Shown: positions 8,488-18,201, counted from the stretch's first letter. The stretch: 64,000 nucleotides of DNA from Gillisella vitis (GCF_014204625.1 NZ_JACHLU010000014.1:1-64000); one strand, 5' to 3'. Made by a program: numbers and translations. Notes: a model not told the origin generated them from the sequence alone.

Positions 8488-9150
8488 TTACGGGCGCAAT
8501 TGTGCCATCAGTGCATCGGCCCCTTTATCAATCGCCACTTTCGAGGCTTTCAATGGGCCGAAGCTCGCGCCAACATTCATCGCGTTCGGATACTGTTTGG
8601 TGACATAGGCAGACAAAAGCGTGTTGGTTGCTGCATCGTAAATCTCGACGGCATAGGCAACGGAGCCGGTCATCGATCCCTCTTTGTCACGCACAGCCTG
8701 TACCGCATTATAGACACCGCCTCCGACATCAACGTGCGAGAATGGTCCAAGGACAGGGGTTGTCGTCTTTGCTCCGGTGAGTGTCAGATGGACGCGCAGT
8801 GTTCCGGGTTCAGGCGCAGTGACGACGGAAAACCGTGTCCTCAGCTTCTCTGTGAACTGGGCTTGCATATAGTTGGCCAAAGCAGTTTTGTCCTCTTCGC
8901 TGACCTTGACGAACTGATTGTCCTGTCCGCGGTAGATCGTGACAGGATCGATGATGACCTTGTCGTATTGTCTCCAGTTAACCCCGCTGTTGTAACGGTA
9001 GGGAACACGGCCGCTGCTGTCGCTCGGGTCAGCTTTAAGATGGGAGGCAGATGCAAGACCGCTATAGATCGTTGGATCCGCAGTTGTGCAGCCGACAAGC
9101 GTGATGCTGGCGACAATAAGGCTGATGGGTGCTGAGAACAATATCTTCAA
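8488..9150 (-). CDS. DUF3313 family lipoprotein
   Basis: A 220-residue lipoprotein. The signal LKILFSAPISLIVASITLVG is followed directly by Cys in a lipobox (LVGC). The rest has the DUF3313 pattern: WRQYDKVIIDPVTIYRG, TEKLRTRFSVV, GTLRVHLTLTGAK, AVEIYDAATNTLLSAYVTKQ, and a C-terminal helix ending ALMAQLRP. The function of DUF3313 is unknown. TTG 9150 is chosen because GGAG lies 8 nt upstream and it gives a standard lipoprotein signal; an in-frame TTG at 9213 would add 21 charged residues. It lies downstream of the two-component system on the same strand, 111 bp away. Confidence 0.72.
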   Translation of the reverse strand: MKILFSAPISLIVASITLVGCTTADPTIYSGLASASHLKADPSDSSGRVPYRYNSGVNWRQYDKVIIDPVTIYRGQDNQFVKVSEEDKTALANYMQAQFTEKLRTRFSVVTAPEPGTLRVHLTLTGAKTTTPVLGPFSHVDVGGGVYNAVQAVRDKEGSMTGSVAYAVEIYDAATNTLLSAYVTKQYPNAMNVGASFGPLKASKVAIDKGADALMAQLRP

Positions 9151-9261
9151 TGGTTTGGCTCCAGCCTTTGTTAACGCCCTACGGCGAGTGTGGCTGGATG
9201 AGCGATAGCTCAAGGCGCTGTTATTGTGTTTTCAATAATGTTGGGAAATGTTCGCGCCGTA

Positions 9262-10635
9262 TCAAGGTCCTCCAGTGATCGGCATATCTGCGGACAGTGC
9301 GCCGGACGTAAATACCTCCCCTTTCGGCAAGATGATTTCCACGACAAGTCCATGTGGCTGACGGTCCAGCAATCTGAATGCGCCCTTGTGACCTGTCACC
9401 ACAATACCTTGGGCGATGGAGAGTCCGAGCCCGAACCCGCCACTTTTCGCGCTGGTCTGCCGTGATTCATCGACCTTGAAGAAAGGTTCAAGAACCTTCC
9501 GCTTCAGTTTATCCGGCAGGCCCGGTCCATCATCTGAAACCCTTATCATCACGCTGGTATGGCGATCTTCCAATTCAATCTCGATATGTTCGCAATAGCG
9601 GGCGGCATTGTCGACGAGATTGGAAATGGCACGTGTCAAGCCCTGCGGCATACATGTGCAGGTAAGGCGGCGGGGTCCGATAAAGCGTGTGCTGACGCCC
9701 GTATCGGTGAAATCGTCCGAGATCGTTTGCAGTAAACTCGAAAGATCGACCTTGCGGGCTGGCTCGAACGTGTTGTCGAGAAAGCTGAGGCTTGCGTCGA
9801 TCAGTGAGGACAGCATCATGACATCAGCCAGCATCTGCTCCTTCAATGCTGGTTCGTTTGACCTTTCAATACGCATTCGCAGCCGTGTAAGAGGCGTCCT
9901 GAGATCGTGGCTGATCGCTCGAAGTATCCTCGTTCGCTCCCGCAGCATCGTCTGGACGCGGCCTTGCATGACATTCAGTGATGCGGCCAGGCTTCTGATT
10001 TCGGCGGCCCCTTCGGCTTTGAAGGGTTCCTCGGAATGATCGTCCATGCTGGCGCGTTGTGCTGCCGCCGCGAACCGGGCCAGCGGATCGGTAATCAGCC
10101 AACTGCCAAGCAGGGCCAAAAGTATGAGGGGAATAACGATTTTCAAAAACCCGCTTGTCATGGCGGGTATCAGCCAGACACCTATGGGAAATTGCGGTAT
10201 GGCGAAAGCGAGGGCCTTGGTATCATCGACTTTTACGATGAGTACGGCTGGTCCATGATTGCCCGAGATCACCTTTCTGCTCAATGCCAGAATTCCATCG
10301 TTGATGAGCTCTTTGACCCGATGCAGGATCTCAGGGTTCAGTGTGCCTGCTGTATATGAGATCGACGCCTGTGCAGCATCCGCGCGTGTTGTTGAAACAC
10401 CCATCTTCTCAGCAAGGCGCAGGGCTGCATTTTCCTCAGCCACGGTTTTGCTGCGTGCAAACTGCTCGAGCACTGTCTCGATGCGACCAGCAAACAGACC
10501 GATTTCTATGCCTTTATCGTGCCGCCCATAAATGAAGGGTTCCGTTGCTGCCGCAACGACCGAAACAAGGACAACAAGCAGGATCGCAAGGAACAACAAC
10601 TGTTTGCGAATTGAGGCACTGCGAAGCCCCTTCAT
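9262..10635 (-). CDS. Sensor histidine kinase
   Basis: A 457-residue inner-membrane kinase. One membrane segment is at about 12-32 and a second at about 165-190; the periplasmic domain between them has no recognised ligand motif. A HAMP linker follows. The H-box AISHDLRTPLTRLR has the phospho-acceptor His near residue 243, the N-box is NLVDNAARYC, G1 is DDGPGLP and G2 is GFGLGLSIAQG, so all catalytic motifs are intact (EnvZ/OmpR class). It overlaps the upstream response regulator gene by 4 bp (ATGA), showing translational coupling. The stimulus is unknown. Confidence 0.9.
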   Translation of the reverse strand: MKGLRSASIRKQLLFLAILLVVLVSVVAAATEPFIYGRHDKGIEIGLFAGRIETVLEQFARSKTVAEENAALRLAEKMGVSTTRADAAQASISYTAGTLNPEILHRVKELINDGILALSRKVISGNHGPAVLIVKVDDTKALAFAIPQFPIGVWLIPAMTSGFLKIVIPLILLALLGSWLITDPLARFAAAAQRASMDDHSEEPFKAEGAAEIRSLAASLNVMQGRVQTMLRERTRILRAISHDLRTPLTRLRMRIERSNEPALKEQMLADVMMLSSLIDASLSFLDNTFEPARKVDLSSLLQTISDDFTDTGVSTRFIGPRRLTCTCMPQGLTRAISNLVDNAARYCEHIEIELEDRHTSVMIRVSDDGPGLPDKLKRKVLEPFFKVDESRQTSAKSGGFGLGLSIAQGIVVTGHKGAFRLLDRQPHGLVVEIILPKGEVFTSGALSADMPITGGP

Positions 10636-11393
10636 GAAAGTCGCTCTACCTTGGAGGCAAACAGGTATCCTCCGAGCCGGACGGTTTTGATCAATGTCGG
10701 ATCTTTAAGATTGGGTTCAATCTTCTGCCGGAGGCGGCTGATATGGGCATCAATGCTCCGCTCGATCGGGCCCGCCGAGCCTGCATGGGTCATCGCAAGA
10801 AGTTGTTCGCGTGTCAGAACCTTATTGGGGTGGCAGCAAAACGCCCAAAGCAAATCAAACTCTGCTGTCGTCATGGAAACCTGAACCCCCTCCGTGTCGA
10901 AGAGTTCGCGGCTCTTTGGATCGATCCGCCACCCGGAGAACGTCATCGATTCGGGCTGAACCTCTGGTTCATCATGGTTGGCGACTCTTCGCAGTATGTT
11001 TTTGATGCGTGCCATCAACTCACGGGAATTGAAGGGCTTGGTAACGTAATCATCAGCACCCAGTTCCAGACCAAGAATCCGATCAAGATCTTCACGAAGC
11101 GCAGTCAGCATCAGAATTGGAGTCTTGCCAGAAGACCGCAGCCTCCTGCAAATGCTGAAACCGTCCTCGCCGGGTAGCATTCCGTCCAGCAGGATGAGAT
11201 CAAAACTGTGGCGGGCAAGCATTCTGTCCATTTCGATGCCGTTTGCGACCGAAGCAGCTTCAAAGCCGTTGGCTTTGACAAGGTCGACCAACATGCCGGC
11301 TATATCGCCATCATCTTCTACGATCAGGATTCGAGCTTGCAATGATGCGCCAGTTTTGTTCGACATCATATTGGGCTGATGGGACATTGCCAT
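10632..11393 (-). CDS. OmpR-family response regulator
   Basis: A 253-residue DNA-binding regulator. The receiver domain (ILIVEDDGD acidic pocket, phospho-acceptor Asp in DLILLDGMLPGEDG, VTKPF lysine) is joined to a winged-helix output domain (SMTTAEFDLLWAF, GPIERSIDAHISRLRQKIE, IKTVRLGGYLF). It is the cognate partner of the overlapping kinase. ATG 11393 is preferred over the far upstream TTG 11426; ATG 11387 is also possible. Likely targets, by position only, are the envelope genes at 6-9 kb. Confidence 0.88.
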   Translation of the reverse strand: MAMSHQPNMMSNKTGASLQARILIVEDDGDIAGMLVDLVKANGFEAASVANGIEMDRMLARHSFDLILLDGMLPGEDGFSICRRLRSSGKTPILMLTALREDLDRILGLELGADDYVTKPFNSRELMARIKNILRRVANHDEPEVQPESMTFSGWRIDPKSRELFDTEGVQVSMTTAEFDLLWAFCCHPNKVLTREQLLAMTHAGSAGPIERSIDAHISRLRQKIEPNLKDPTLIKTVRLGGYLFASKVERLS

Positions 11394-11426
11394 ATCTGTA
11401 ACTCTTGGCCGGTTTGTTGTGATCAA

Positions 11427-11818
11427 CGAAACGCGACATTGCCGCGTTTTATATCTGCTGCATAATTTTCTCTTTAAAACGATTCCGGTTTAAAGAATTA
11501 TGCAGTAGAGTTTGTCAGGGAAAAGTGGAATTCTACATCTATCCGATCTTATGCAAAACTTTATTCGGAAATGTTGCAAGATGTTGCGTTATCTTGCGAA
11601 ACCCGGCGTAGCTCCTCAAAGGAGCGGCAAAGAGCTGGCGCGAGACATTTGAACAGGAGTGAATCTGCGGAATTTTGGGCTGGGGTTGTCTCGACCCGAA
11701 TCCGAGGGTTGCAACTCCAACCTTATCATCAACGACATCGGTTTCCTCTCACCAGACGGGTGTTCAGCTTTTGCCAAAGCAAGCCCCACAGACGTATCGG
11801 GCAGGCGTATCGGGGCAG
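11427..11818. other. Intergenic region with repeats
   Basis: About 390 bp upstream of the response regulator. The left part is made of family C and truncated family A repeats and presumably holds the promoter of the two-component operon. The right part (11560-11818) has short open frames on both strands. One is a 68-codon minus-strand frame starting at 11822 with an ATGA overlap of the SulP stop, but none has a recognisable domain. Confidence 0.4.
11443..11505. repeat. Palindromic repeat, family C copy 1
   Basis: CTGCATAATT...CTTTAAA with its reverse complement TTTAAAG-AATTATGCAG around ACGATTCCGG. The same element recurs at 45110-45172. It is fused at 11505 to a truncated family A element (TAGAGTTTGTCAGGGAAAAG) running to about 11535. 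Confidence 0.75.
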
Positions 11819-14026
11819 TCATGTATTGGAAAGCTGGACCATTCTGTTGGCGAGCGTCAGGCGTTCGGCAAGGGTGGATGCAAACAATCGATGCGCAAGG
11901 ACGGCCAGTGTCGGGTCTTCCGCCTCAAGCCGCTTGAGTGTGGTGTCCGTCAGGCGAAACAACGAGGCCCGGGTCTCGATAATCACATCGGCGGTTCTTT
12001 TGCCGCCAAGATAGAAGGCCACTTCGCCCAGAACCGCGCCCGCTTCCATGCTGCGAAGGCGCAAACGGCGTCCATTGGGCAAGGTGATTTCCACCTTGAC
12101 CCGCCCTGTGGCCAACACAAAAATGTCACTGGCCACCTCTCCTGCGTTGATGAGAAAAGTTCCCGCCTCAAGTTCCATCCGCTCCATGGCCGCCACCAGA
12201 TCGTGCAGACGTGGGTGTGGGCCTAATGTTCCAACCAGTTGGGCGGCAATATCGACGGATTGCTCTACACCACAATAGCGCGCCAAAAGCCGATCCTCAG
12301 CATCTTCAAGGGCGTGATCAAGGTCTGCGGCAGCCTGGAGTTTGGTAGAAGAGGCGCGATCGTTGACGCGATTCAGCACACATTCGACATCAGGGTTCAT
12401 CGGCGAGAGGATAATTTCGACATTTTCCGCCGATAGGCTGCTGAAAATATTGATAAATCCCGCAATTGCCGCAGAATCGATGCCGCTGACGTTGCGAAAG
12501 TCGAGAAGCAGAACGTGCGGTTTTGGCGCGCAGGCGAAGCGCGTTTTCACGGCTCTCACAACCTGCTCCACCGTGCCGAAAAACAGATAGCCCTGTAGTT
12601 CTATCATATGAATGAGGTGGCCGTGCTGATCGAGGATGCTGTTGGCGGCACAGGATCGGTCTGTGCTGCTGCGCCGATCATGTCCGCTTGCGGCAAGGCG
12701 GATCACAGGGAGACGTGCATAATTGTACACGAAGGTGACGGTGGAGAACACAAGCCCGACAGCCATGCCGGTCATGAAACCGAAGGCCATCATGGACAAC
12801 ACAATCGCAAGCACAGCCATCCAGTCGAGCAGAGGAAGCGTTTTACGTGCAGCAATGGCCCAGTCATAGACCAGTTCTGCGCCCAGCATGATCATCAGAC
12901 CGGCAGCAACAAACAGGGGCACACCCGCTGCAATTTGCGTTGCAAAAGGCAGGGTGAGCAAGAGAATGGCGGCGGTGGCAGCACCAGCCAGGCGACTGCG
13001 CACCCCCAGTTTTCCCGCGAGAAGCGTCATGCCAAGGCCGGTAAATCCCGGCGCACCACCGAGACATCCAATCAGAATATTGGCTTGCCCGGTTATTTTC
13101 AGCTCGGCATTGGCATCAATATCACCGCGTGCGGCCACTTCCAGCCCACTGGTGTTGAGCAACAGACCCGCAATCGAAATCAGCGGAACAGACACCAGCA
13201 TTGGCAGAACGCTCAAAACCGCCCACCAATCGGCCTTGGACCACAGATCAACCGGCGAGGGCAGGGAAAATCCGGCCTGAGCCTCGGCAAGGCCGGGAAG
13301 CCAGCGCAGTTGCCGTGCCATGTCGATCGGCAAACCGTTCAACCACAGCATGGCGTAGAAGAGCGCAACCGACAGGATCATGATGAGGGGGGCGATGGCC
13401 GGATTGCTCATGACGCGCAGGGCCCAGGCCATGACACCGGCAAAAATCAGGGATGGTAAAACAATGGTGATGATGAACGGATTGGCAAGGGAGCGCGCAA
13501 TGGCGGCATAGCCGGACTGATTGGTCATCATCATCAAGGCACCATCCAGCAGGAGCCAGCCCGATCCTGCCAGAAAGCCCGCGATCACCGGGTAGGGTAA
13601 AAACCGCACCAGAACACCAAACCGAAAGCGGCCCGAGAGATAAAACAGCACGCCGGTGCCCAGCGTGCTGACCGCCAGAATCGCAAAAGCTGTGGCGATC
13701 TTTTCCGGGGCACCTGCATCGGTCATGGTGCTTGCAGCCGATGTAACGGCGGCTGCCAGAATGGCAATGCTGGTTTCCTGCACCTGTGCCAGACTGGCCG
13801 GGTATCGGCTTCGCCAGGCAAGATAAGCCGCCAGAATAACGCAACTGAGCAGCATCACGCTCACGCCCGTGGAAAATCCAGCCGAAAGCGTGCCTGCGAA
13901 AATCAGCGCGGCAAAGGCAACGCTGGTACCGAGGCCATCAATGCCTGCAATCAGCCCGAAGGCGATGGCATTTAGAACCTGTCGCTGCTTTTGGGAATCA
14001 CACATATGCTTCAAGACTGGTGGCAT
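11819..14026 (-). CDS. SulP-type anion transporter with STAS and cyclic-nucleotide-binding domains
   Basis: A 735-residue membrane protein in three parts. Residues about 15-430 are the SulP/SLC26 transport core with about 12-14 membrane segments. Residues about 460-560 are a STAS domain (MIELQGYLFFGTVEQVV, LLLDFRNVSGIDSAA). Residues about 620-735 are a CNB domain (FLINAGEVASDIFVLATG, then GEVAFYLGGKRTADV, in which the Glu and the cyclic-phosphate Arg are both present). SulP proteins carry sulfate, bicarbonate or other anions. The CNB domain suggests gating by cAMP or cGMP, consistent with the cyclase gene 8 kb away. Start ATG 14026 or the adjacent GTG 14029. The gene is transcribed alone. Confidence 0.88.
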   Translation of the reverse strand: MPPVLKHMCDSQKQRQVLNAIAFGLIAGIDGLGTSVAFAALIFAGTLSAGFSTGVSVMLLSCVILAAYLAWRSRYPASLAQVQETSIAILAAAVTSAASTMTDAGAPEKIATAFAILAVSTLGTGVLFYLSGRFRFGVLVRFLPYPVIAGFLAGSGWLLLDGALMMMTNQSGYAAIARSLANPFIITIVLPSLIFAGVMAWALRVMSNPAIAPLIMILSVALFYAMLWLNGLPIDMARQLRWLPGLAEAQAGFSLPSPVDLWSKADWWAVLSVLPMLVSVPLISIAGLLLNTSGLEVAARGDIDANAELKITGQANILIGCLGGAPGFTGLGMTLLAGKLGVRSRLAGAATAAILLLTLPFATQIAAGVPLFVAAGLMIMLGAELVYDWAIAARKTLPLLDWMAVLAIVLSMMAFGFMTGMAVGLVFSTVTFVYNYARLPVIRLAASGHDRRSSTDRSCAANSILDQHGHLIHMIELQGYLFFGTVEQVVRAVKTRFACAPKPHVLLLDFRNVSGIDSAAIAGFINIFSSLSAENVEIILSPMNPDVECVLNRVNDRASSTKLQAAADLDHALEDAEDRLLARYCGVEQSVDIAAQLVGTLGPHPRLHDLVAAMERMELEAGTFLINAGEVASDIFVLATGRVKVEITLPNGRRLRLRSMEAGAVLGEVAFYLGGKRTADVIIETRASLFRLTDTTLKRLEAEDPTLAVLAHRLFASTLAERLTLANRMVQLSNT

Positions 14027-14273
14027 CACCTTGCTCTTTTGCGAAATGGTAAGCCAAAACAGATCTGCATGTGAAACGGCTGAACCTTGAGAAATGTGGA
14101 CAGTGTGGATCTGTATAGTCGATCGAACAGGTTCAGGGCATAGAGCTCAACGCTGATTTTATCCCGCAATCAGGCCATTTTGTTTCACCCTGTCTCTGTG
14201 GTGCTTTTGCCTGACATGTTCAAAAAGAAGGATCAGGCGTGGCTCTGCTTTAATTCAGCAAAACGCGAAGCAT

Positions 14274-16046
14274 TCAGCCATGGCAGGATACACCGAGCGG
14301 CAAGACACGGTCGGCCAAAGCGGCAAGATCCGCCCGGTGGGTTGCAAACACCAGCGTGATATTGCGCCGGCGGACGGCGGCGATAATGTCACTGGCTGTT
14401 GCCGTACTGAGGGTGGAAAATGTTTCATCCAGAACCAGAAGATCGGGATTTTGCGCCAACCCTTGCGCAATGAGCACCTGTTGCATGAGGCTGTGGGGAA
14501 AACCTCCCTCAACAATCAGGGTTTCCAATCCCATGGGCAGCGCGGCAATCGCATCGCCCAGCCCTGCATCGTCGGCAGCCTGAAGAATGTCGTCTGTGGT
14601 TAAATGCGTGGCGTTCAGGCTGATCGCGGTGCGCAGCGTCGAAAAACCAAGTATCGTATCTTGAAACACACCGGCAATCCGGGCCCGATAGCGGGAAAGA
14701 TCGGCCCACAGACAGGGCTGATCATTGACAGAAATCGTGCCCACCTGCGGCGTAACCAGACCCATGAGAATGGAGAGAAAAGTGGACTTTCCACTGCCGG
14801 ACGGTCCCGTCAGCGCAATGACCTCCCCTGTGTTGAGGCTCAAAGACACATCGCGCAACACCATATCGGATGCATCATCATGGCTGAAACCGATGTTGGT
14901 GAGGCAAATTCTTGACAGGCTTTCGATCTTGCCGCCGTCCTTGCAACCGGACAGAGGCGGCATATCGCTTGATGCGGCCTCAACCCGCTGCCTGCCACAG
15001 ACGTTATGCGCCGTGCTGACACCCAGACGGATAGCAATGTGCAGGCTCGCGCCAAGCAACAGCAGCTCCGCAAGGCCCGCAACCGTCAATGGCAGACGGT
15101 TGATACAGATGCCCGCAAGCCATCCACCAGCAAGGGCAAAGGGGGCAAGTGCTGTCAGCGAGGTGAGGCAGCGGGTCAAGAACGCATGTGCGCTATAGTC
15201 TTGGTGCGCTTTCTCCAGATCGTCACGAAAAGATTCCGCCTGACCCATTTGCCGCAACAGGGGCAAATGGGTTGCCAAACGATTTTGAAGACGTGTGAGG
15301 TGTTCTGCCTTCATCGCCTTTTGCATCTCCCATCGGGCGCAGCAGGTCTGCAAGATGGCCGCAAACAAGGCCGTTGATGCACAGGCCGCAAGCATGAGAC
15401 AAACGGCTCTTTGGTCGGCAGACCACGCTATCAGGCAGTGAAGCATCAGCAGAAAGAGTGCTGAAGCAATCATTTTGCCACGGTGTTCCGCGACGCAGAG
15501 TGCACCTTCCAGCGCCAGGCGAAGCCGCAGGACTTGTCCATGGCGGTCCTGCACACAATCATCAGCCGCAGGATGGGAGGGTGGAGATGAGAGCAGTTGA
15601 TCCCAGAAACGACCATGGATAGCGACAGTTTGATTGCGCTTCAGGCGAATTCTGGATCGCGTCACACCGGCGAAAAGGCACAGGGACGCGATGATCAAGC
15701 CAAGCCGAATGACGTCATCAGGGGCCTGAAGCAATAAAAAAGGCATAAGAGAACCGAGCACCGGCAGATGTGCCAAAACACCATCAACGGCATGGCTTTG
15801 TCGGGTGGCTGCCAGCGGCCAACGAGAAATCCACCGACGCAGCGTGAATCCTTGCGCCGGTGCCGCCGGATAGAGCATGTTGATACGCTGATCGCTGGAA
15901 GAGGGGCCTATGCCCGATGGGTCAGGCCCCTCATGCGCGAGAGGGCCGGGGTCTTGAAAGGCTTGCAGCGGAGCGGCAAAGCGCACGCGCCTGCCCCTGA
16001 CGCGCTCAAGAGGCCAGTTACGGGCGGTGCGGGCCTCCTGTCTCAT
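14274..16046 (-). CDS. ABC exporter subunit, partner of C39-ABC (consensus Walker A)
   Basis: A 590-residue permease-ATPase fusion. The N-terminal half is a six-helix exporter membrane domain with several long hydrophobic segments (about 80-350). The ATPase has a canonical Walker A (GPSGSGKST), Walker B (LLVLDET) and H-loop (FATHRAD), but the ABC signature LSGGQ is replaced by HSLMQ. The upstream subunit has the opposite defects, so the two look like a heterodimer with one working and one degenerate ATP site. The start overlaps the upstream stop (ATGA at 16043-16046). It probably exports a peptide whose leader is removed by the partner's C39 domain. Confidence 0.8.
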   Translation of the reverse strand: MRQEARTARNWPLERVRGRRVRFAAPLQAFQDPGPLAHEGPDPSGIGPSSSDQRINMLYPAAPAQGFTLRRWISRWPLAATRQSHAVDGVLAHLPVLGSLMPFLLLQAPDDVIRLGLIIASLCLFAGVTRSRIRLKRNQTVAIHGRFWDQLLSSPPSHPAADDCVQDRHGQVLRLRLALEGALCVAEHRGKMIASALFLLMLHCLIAWSADQRAVCLMLAACASTALFAAILQTCCARWEMQKAMKAEHLTRLQNRLATHLPLLRQMGQAESFRDDLEKAHQDYSAHAFLTRCLTSLTALAPFALAGGWLAGICINRLPLTVAGLAELLLLGASLHIAIRLGVSTAHNVCGRQRVEAASSDMPPLSGCKDGGKIESLSRICLTNIGFSHDDASDMVLRDVSLSLNTGEVIALTGPSGSGKSTFLSILMGLVTPQVGTISVNDQPCLWADLSRYRARIAGVFQDTILGFSTLRTAISLNATHLTTDDILQAADDAGLGDAIAALPMGLETLIVEGGFPHSLMQQVLIAQGLAQNPDLLVLDETFSTLSTATASDIIAAVRRRNITLVFATHRADLAALADRVLPLGVSCHG

Positions 16047-18034
16047 TGCACCTCTCCCAGCCGCAAACATTGATCGGCGCACTCCAGCAGATCCGTGTTT
16101 TTGGTGGTGATTATCACCGCCAGACCACGTCCTTTGAGAGTGCGAAGGATGTCCCTCGCCAGGTCGGTTTCGATATTGTCCAGTGCTTCGTCCAAGACCA
16201 GACAATCGGCTCCATGACAGAGGGCGCGGGCAATCATCAACCGCCGGAGTTGGCCCCCGCTGAGGCTTGGCTGATCGCCTTTCAGCATCATATCCAGCCC
16301 TCCACGGCGCTGGATGGTGTGGAGAAGACCAACCGCTTCAAGGTTTGCCAGCAAGGTAGCATCGTCTATATCTGTGCGATTGAAGCATAAATTATGCCGG
16401 AGCGTGCCCGGGATGATGAAAAGCTGATGATCGAGGAGAATGGCGCGTCCATCAATCGCAACCGCCCCATGGGTTGGTGTCAGCAGGCCAGCCGCCAGCC
16501 GCGCCAATGTGGTCAGGCCACAGCCCGGCGGGCCATGCACAATCAGCACGTGCCCGCTGACCACGGTGAGGTTGACGCCCTCCAGCACCGCTGGCGCATT
16601 GACTGTGGGAGACCAGCAGCCCTGCGTGACAGACACCATTGCCGCAGCAGATGCAGGCGGTTGCTTCGGCGGAGCTTCGGGCGGCAGATCACTGAGGCTG
16701 AGCAGGGCATCCTTCAGCGGCTTGCCATGCAGTCCCGGTTTGAGACGAGGGATCATCAAGCATGTCGCGGCAGCCAGTGTCAGCGCAAAGGCCGTGGCGG
16801 TGGCACTGATCTGTCCGTGAACAAGCAGCAGGATTGGCAGGGCCAGTTTGGCAAAATCCAGCCCGGCGATGCGCATGTCGGGGCCAAACCACGCTTCGGC
16901 TGCCTTTATCGCCGCTGATGCTTTCAAGGCATGGAACCCAGCCAGCCGATTGAACAGCACGTCACTTGCGCGACCAATCCTGTACCAGTTTGAATTGGTC
17001 AAAAAATCCAGATCAATGCTCTCTGCGGGCATTTTGCCGAGACCAAGCCGGGCAATCGGCCCCCCCCGTTTCCGATAGGGCTGCAACAGACACAGCCCTT
17101 GTGCCGCAGACAGTGCGGCCAGAGGGGCGACCGAAAGAGGCTGAAGCCATGCCCCAACCAGCAGCGCCATCGTGATCCACAGCACATCCTGAAAGGCATT
17201 TACAATCTCAGTGGCCTGCACGTCTTTCACCGCATGAAACAATGCCATGGTGCGTTGCGGGCGGGCAAGCAGGAAGTGTTCATGACCGGCAGTCTCAAGG
17301 CGGCGCATAAGGCGGTTCCAGACCATTCTGCCTCCCCTCAGACAGGATGCCTCGTTGAAAACCCCGGCCATGAAAAATGTCAGAAGGGCGCTGAGCAGCA
17401 AAACAATGGCTGCAACACGATGCTGCCCATCGTGTTGCAGGAACAGGTCGAGCCCCACAGGTGCTGCAATGCCGCTGAAAACACACAGCAAGCTTGCGAT
17501 GAGAATGCAGGACAGGACCGAAAAGGGGGAATCGGTTTTTGAGAATGTCACACGCGTTTGCCTCTGAGGCCAAAAGAATGCCATCAGTGCTTGCGTGAAT
17601 GAAAAGGCCGTTCCTCTGCGATGGGGATTTTGGGGCTGAATCTTGAGCACAATGCCGGTGAAATCGCGTGAAAAGGCTTCCGGCGTTATCATCATCGGTC
17701 CACAGGATGGGTCGTTGATCAGCACACCGTCGTCACTGATGCGCTCGATCACCACGAAATGGATAAACTGCATATGCGCAATCACTGGAAGTTCGTGTTG
17801 CTTGAGATTCCTCGGCTCCAGGCGATGGGCGGTGGCCTTGAAGCCCTCACGCTCGGCCAGCTTGCGCAAGTGACGCAGGGTCGATCCTAACAGCAGAGAT
17901 TCGCTTTGCTCGCGCAGCTCTGCCAAAGACACATGCACTCCATGAAATCCGAGCACGATAGCAAGAGCGGCAATACCGCATTCTGCGTGCTCACCCTGGC
18001 GGATGTCAGGCGTTGTGAAGAGTTCGGTTTGCAT
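16043..18034 (-). CDS. C39 peptidase-containing ABC exporter subunit (degenerate Walker A)
   Basis: A 663-residue peptidase-permease-ATPase. The C39 domain has the oxyanion Gln13, catalytic Cys19 (AECGIAAL), His92 (IHFVVIE) and Asp108 (INDPS), all at canonical spacing, so it should cleave double-glycine leaders. The membrane domain covers about 150-410. The ATPase has an intact LSGGQ signature and Walker B (CLVLDEA), but Walker A is GPPGCGLTT, with Leu in place of Lys, and the H-loop His is missing (VIITTKNTD). ATG 18034 has AAGGG upstream and puts Cys at the usual distance from the N-terminus; the frame is open to 18160. It is divergent from the Slam-like operon. Confidence 0.85.
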   Translation of the reverse strand: MQTELFTTPDIRQGEHAECGIAALAIVLGFHGVHVSLAELREQSESLLLGSTLRHLRKLAEREGFKATAHRLEPRNLKQHELPVIAHMQFIHFVVIERISDDGVLINDPSCGPMMITPEAFSRDFTGIVLKIQPQNPHRRGTAFSFTQALMAFFWPQRQTRVTFSKTDSPFSVLSCILIASLLCVFSGIAAPVGLDLFLQHDGQHRVAAIVLLLSALLTFFMAGVFNEASCLRGGRMVWNRLMRRLETAGHEHFLLARPQRTMALFHAVKDVQATEIVNAFQDVLWITMALLVGAWLQPLSVAPLAALSAAQGLCLLQPYRKRGGPIARLGLGKMPAESIDLDFLTNSNWYRIGRASDVLFNRLAGFHALKASAAIKAAEAWFGPDMRIAGLDFAKLALPILLLVHGQISATATAFALTLAAATCLMIPRLKPGLHGKPLKDALLSLSDLPPEAPPKQPPASAAAMVSVTQGCWSPTVNAPAVLEGVNLTVVSGHVLIVHGPPGCGLTTLARLAAGLLTPTHGAVAIDGRAILLDHQLFIIPGTLRHNLCFNRTDIDDATLLANLEAVGLLHTIQRRGGLDMMLKGDQPSLSGGQLRRLMIARALCHGADCLVLDEALDNIETDLARDILRTLKGRGLAVIITTKNTDLLECADQCLRLGEVQ

Positions 18035-18201
18035 GATGCCCTTGCCCGGAAATGCTGCGCTTACGAGGTCTGGCATAGCCGCATTCATCCGGCAATAACG
18101 AGAGTGAAAACCGCAGTGGGACAAAATGTGTCTATTCGGGGACGGAATGCCGACAATCATAACCTCTTGAATTCTCGTTATCTATAGCAAGTCCATGTTA
18201 A
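18035..18201. promoter_or_regulatory. Divergent promoter region between the two export operons
   Basis: The 167 bp between the C39-ABC start (minus) and the Slam-like gene start (plus) must carry promoters for both directions. No operator could be identified with confidence. The shared region suggests the two operons are co-regulated. Confidence 0.4.

Noticed and set aside
11616-11822. 68-codon minus-strand frame overlapping the SulP stop by ATGA
   Set aside because: The overlap is suggestive, but the product is low-complexity with no domain and no ribosome site could be separated from SulP coding sequence.
12608-13459. 283-codon plus-strand frame
   Set aside because: Antisense to the SulP membrane domain; rich in His/Gln/Arg as expected for the reverse of hydrophobic codons.
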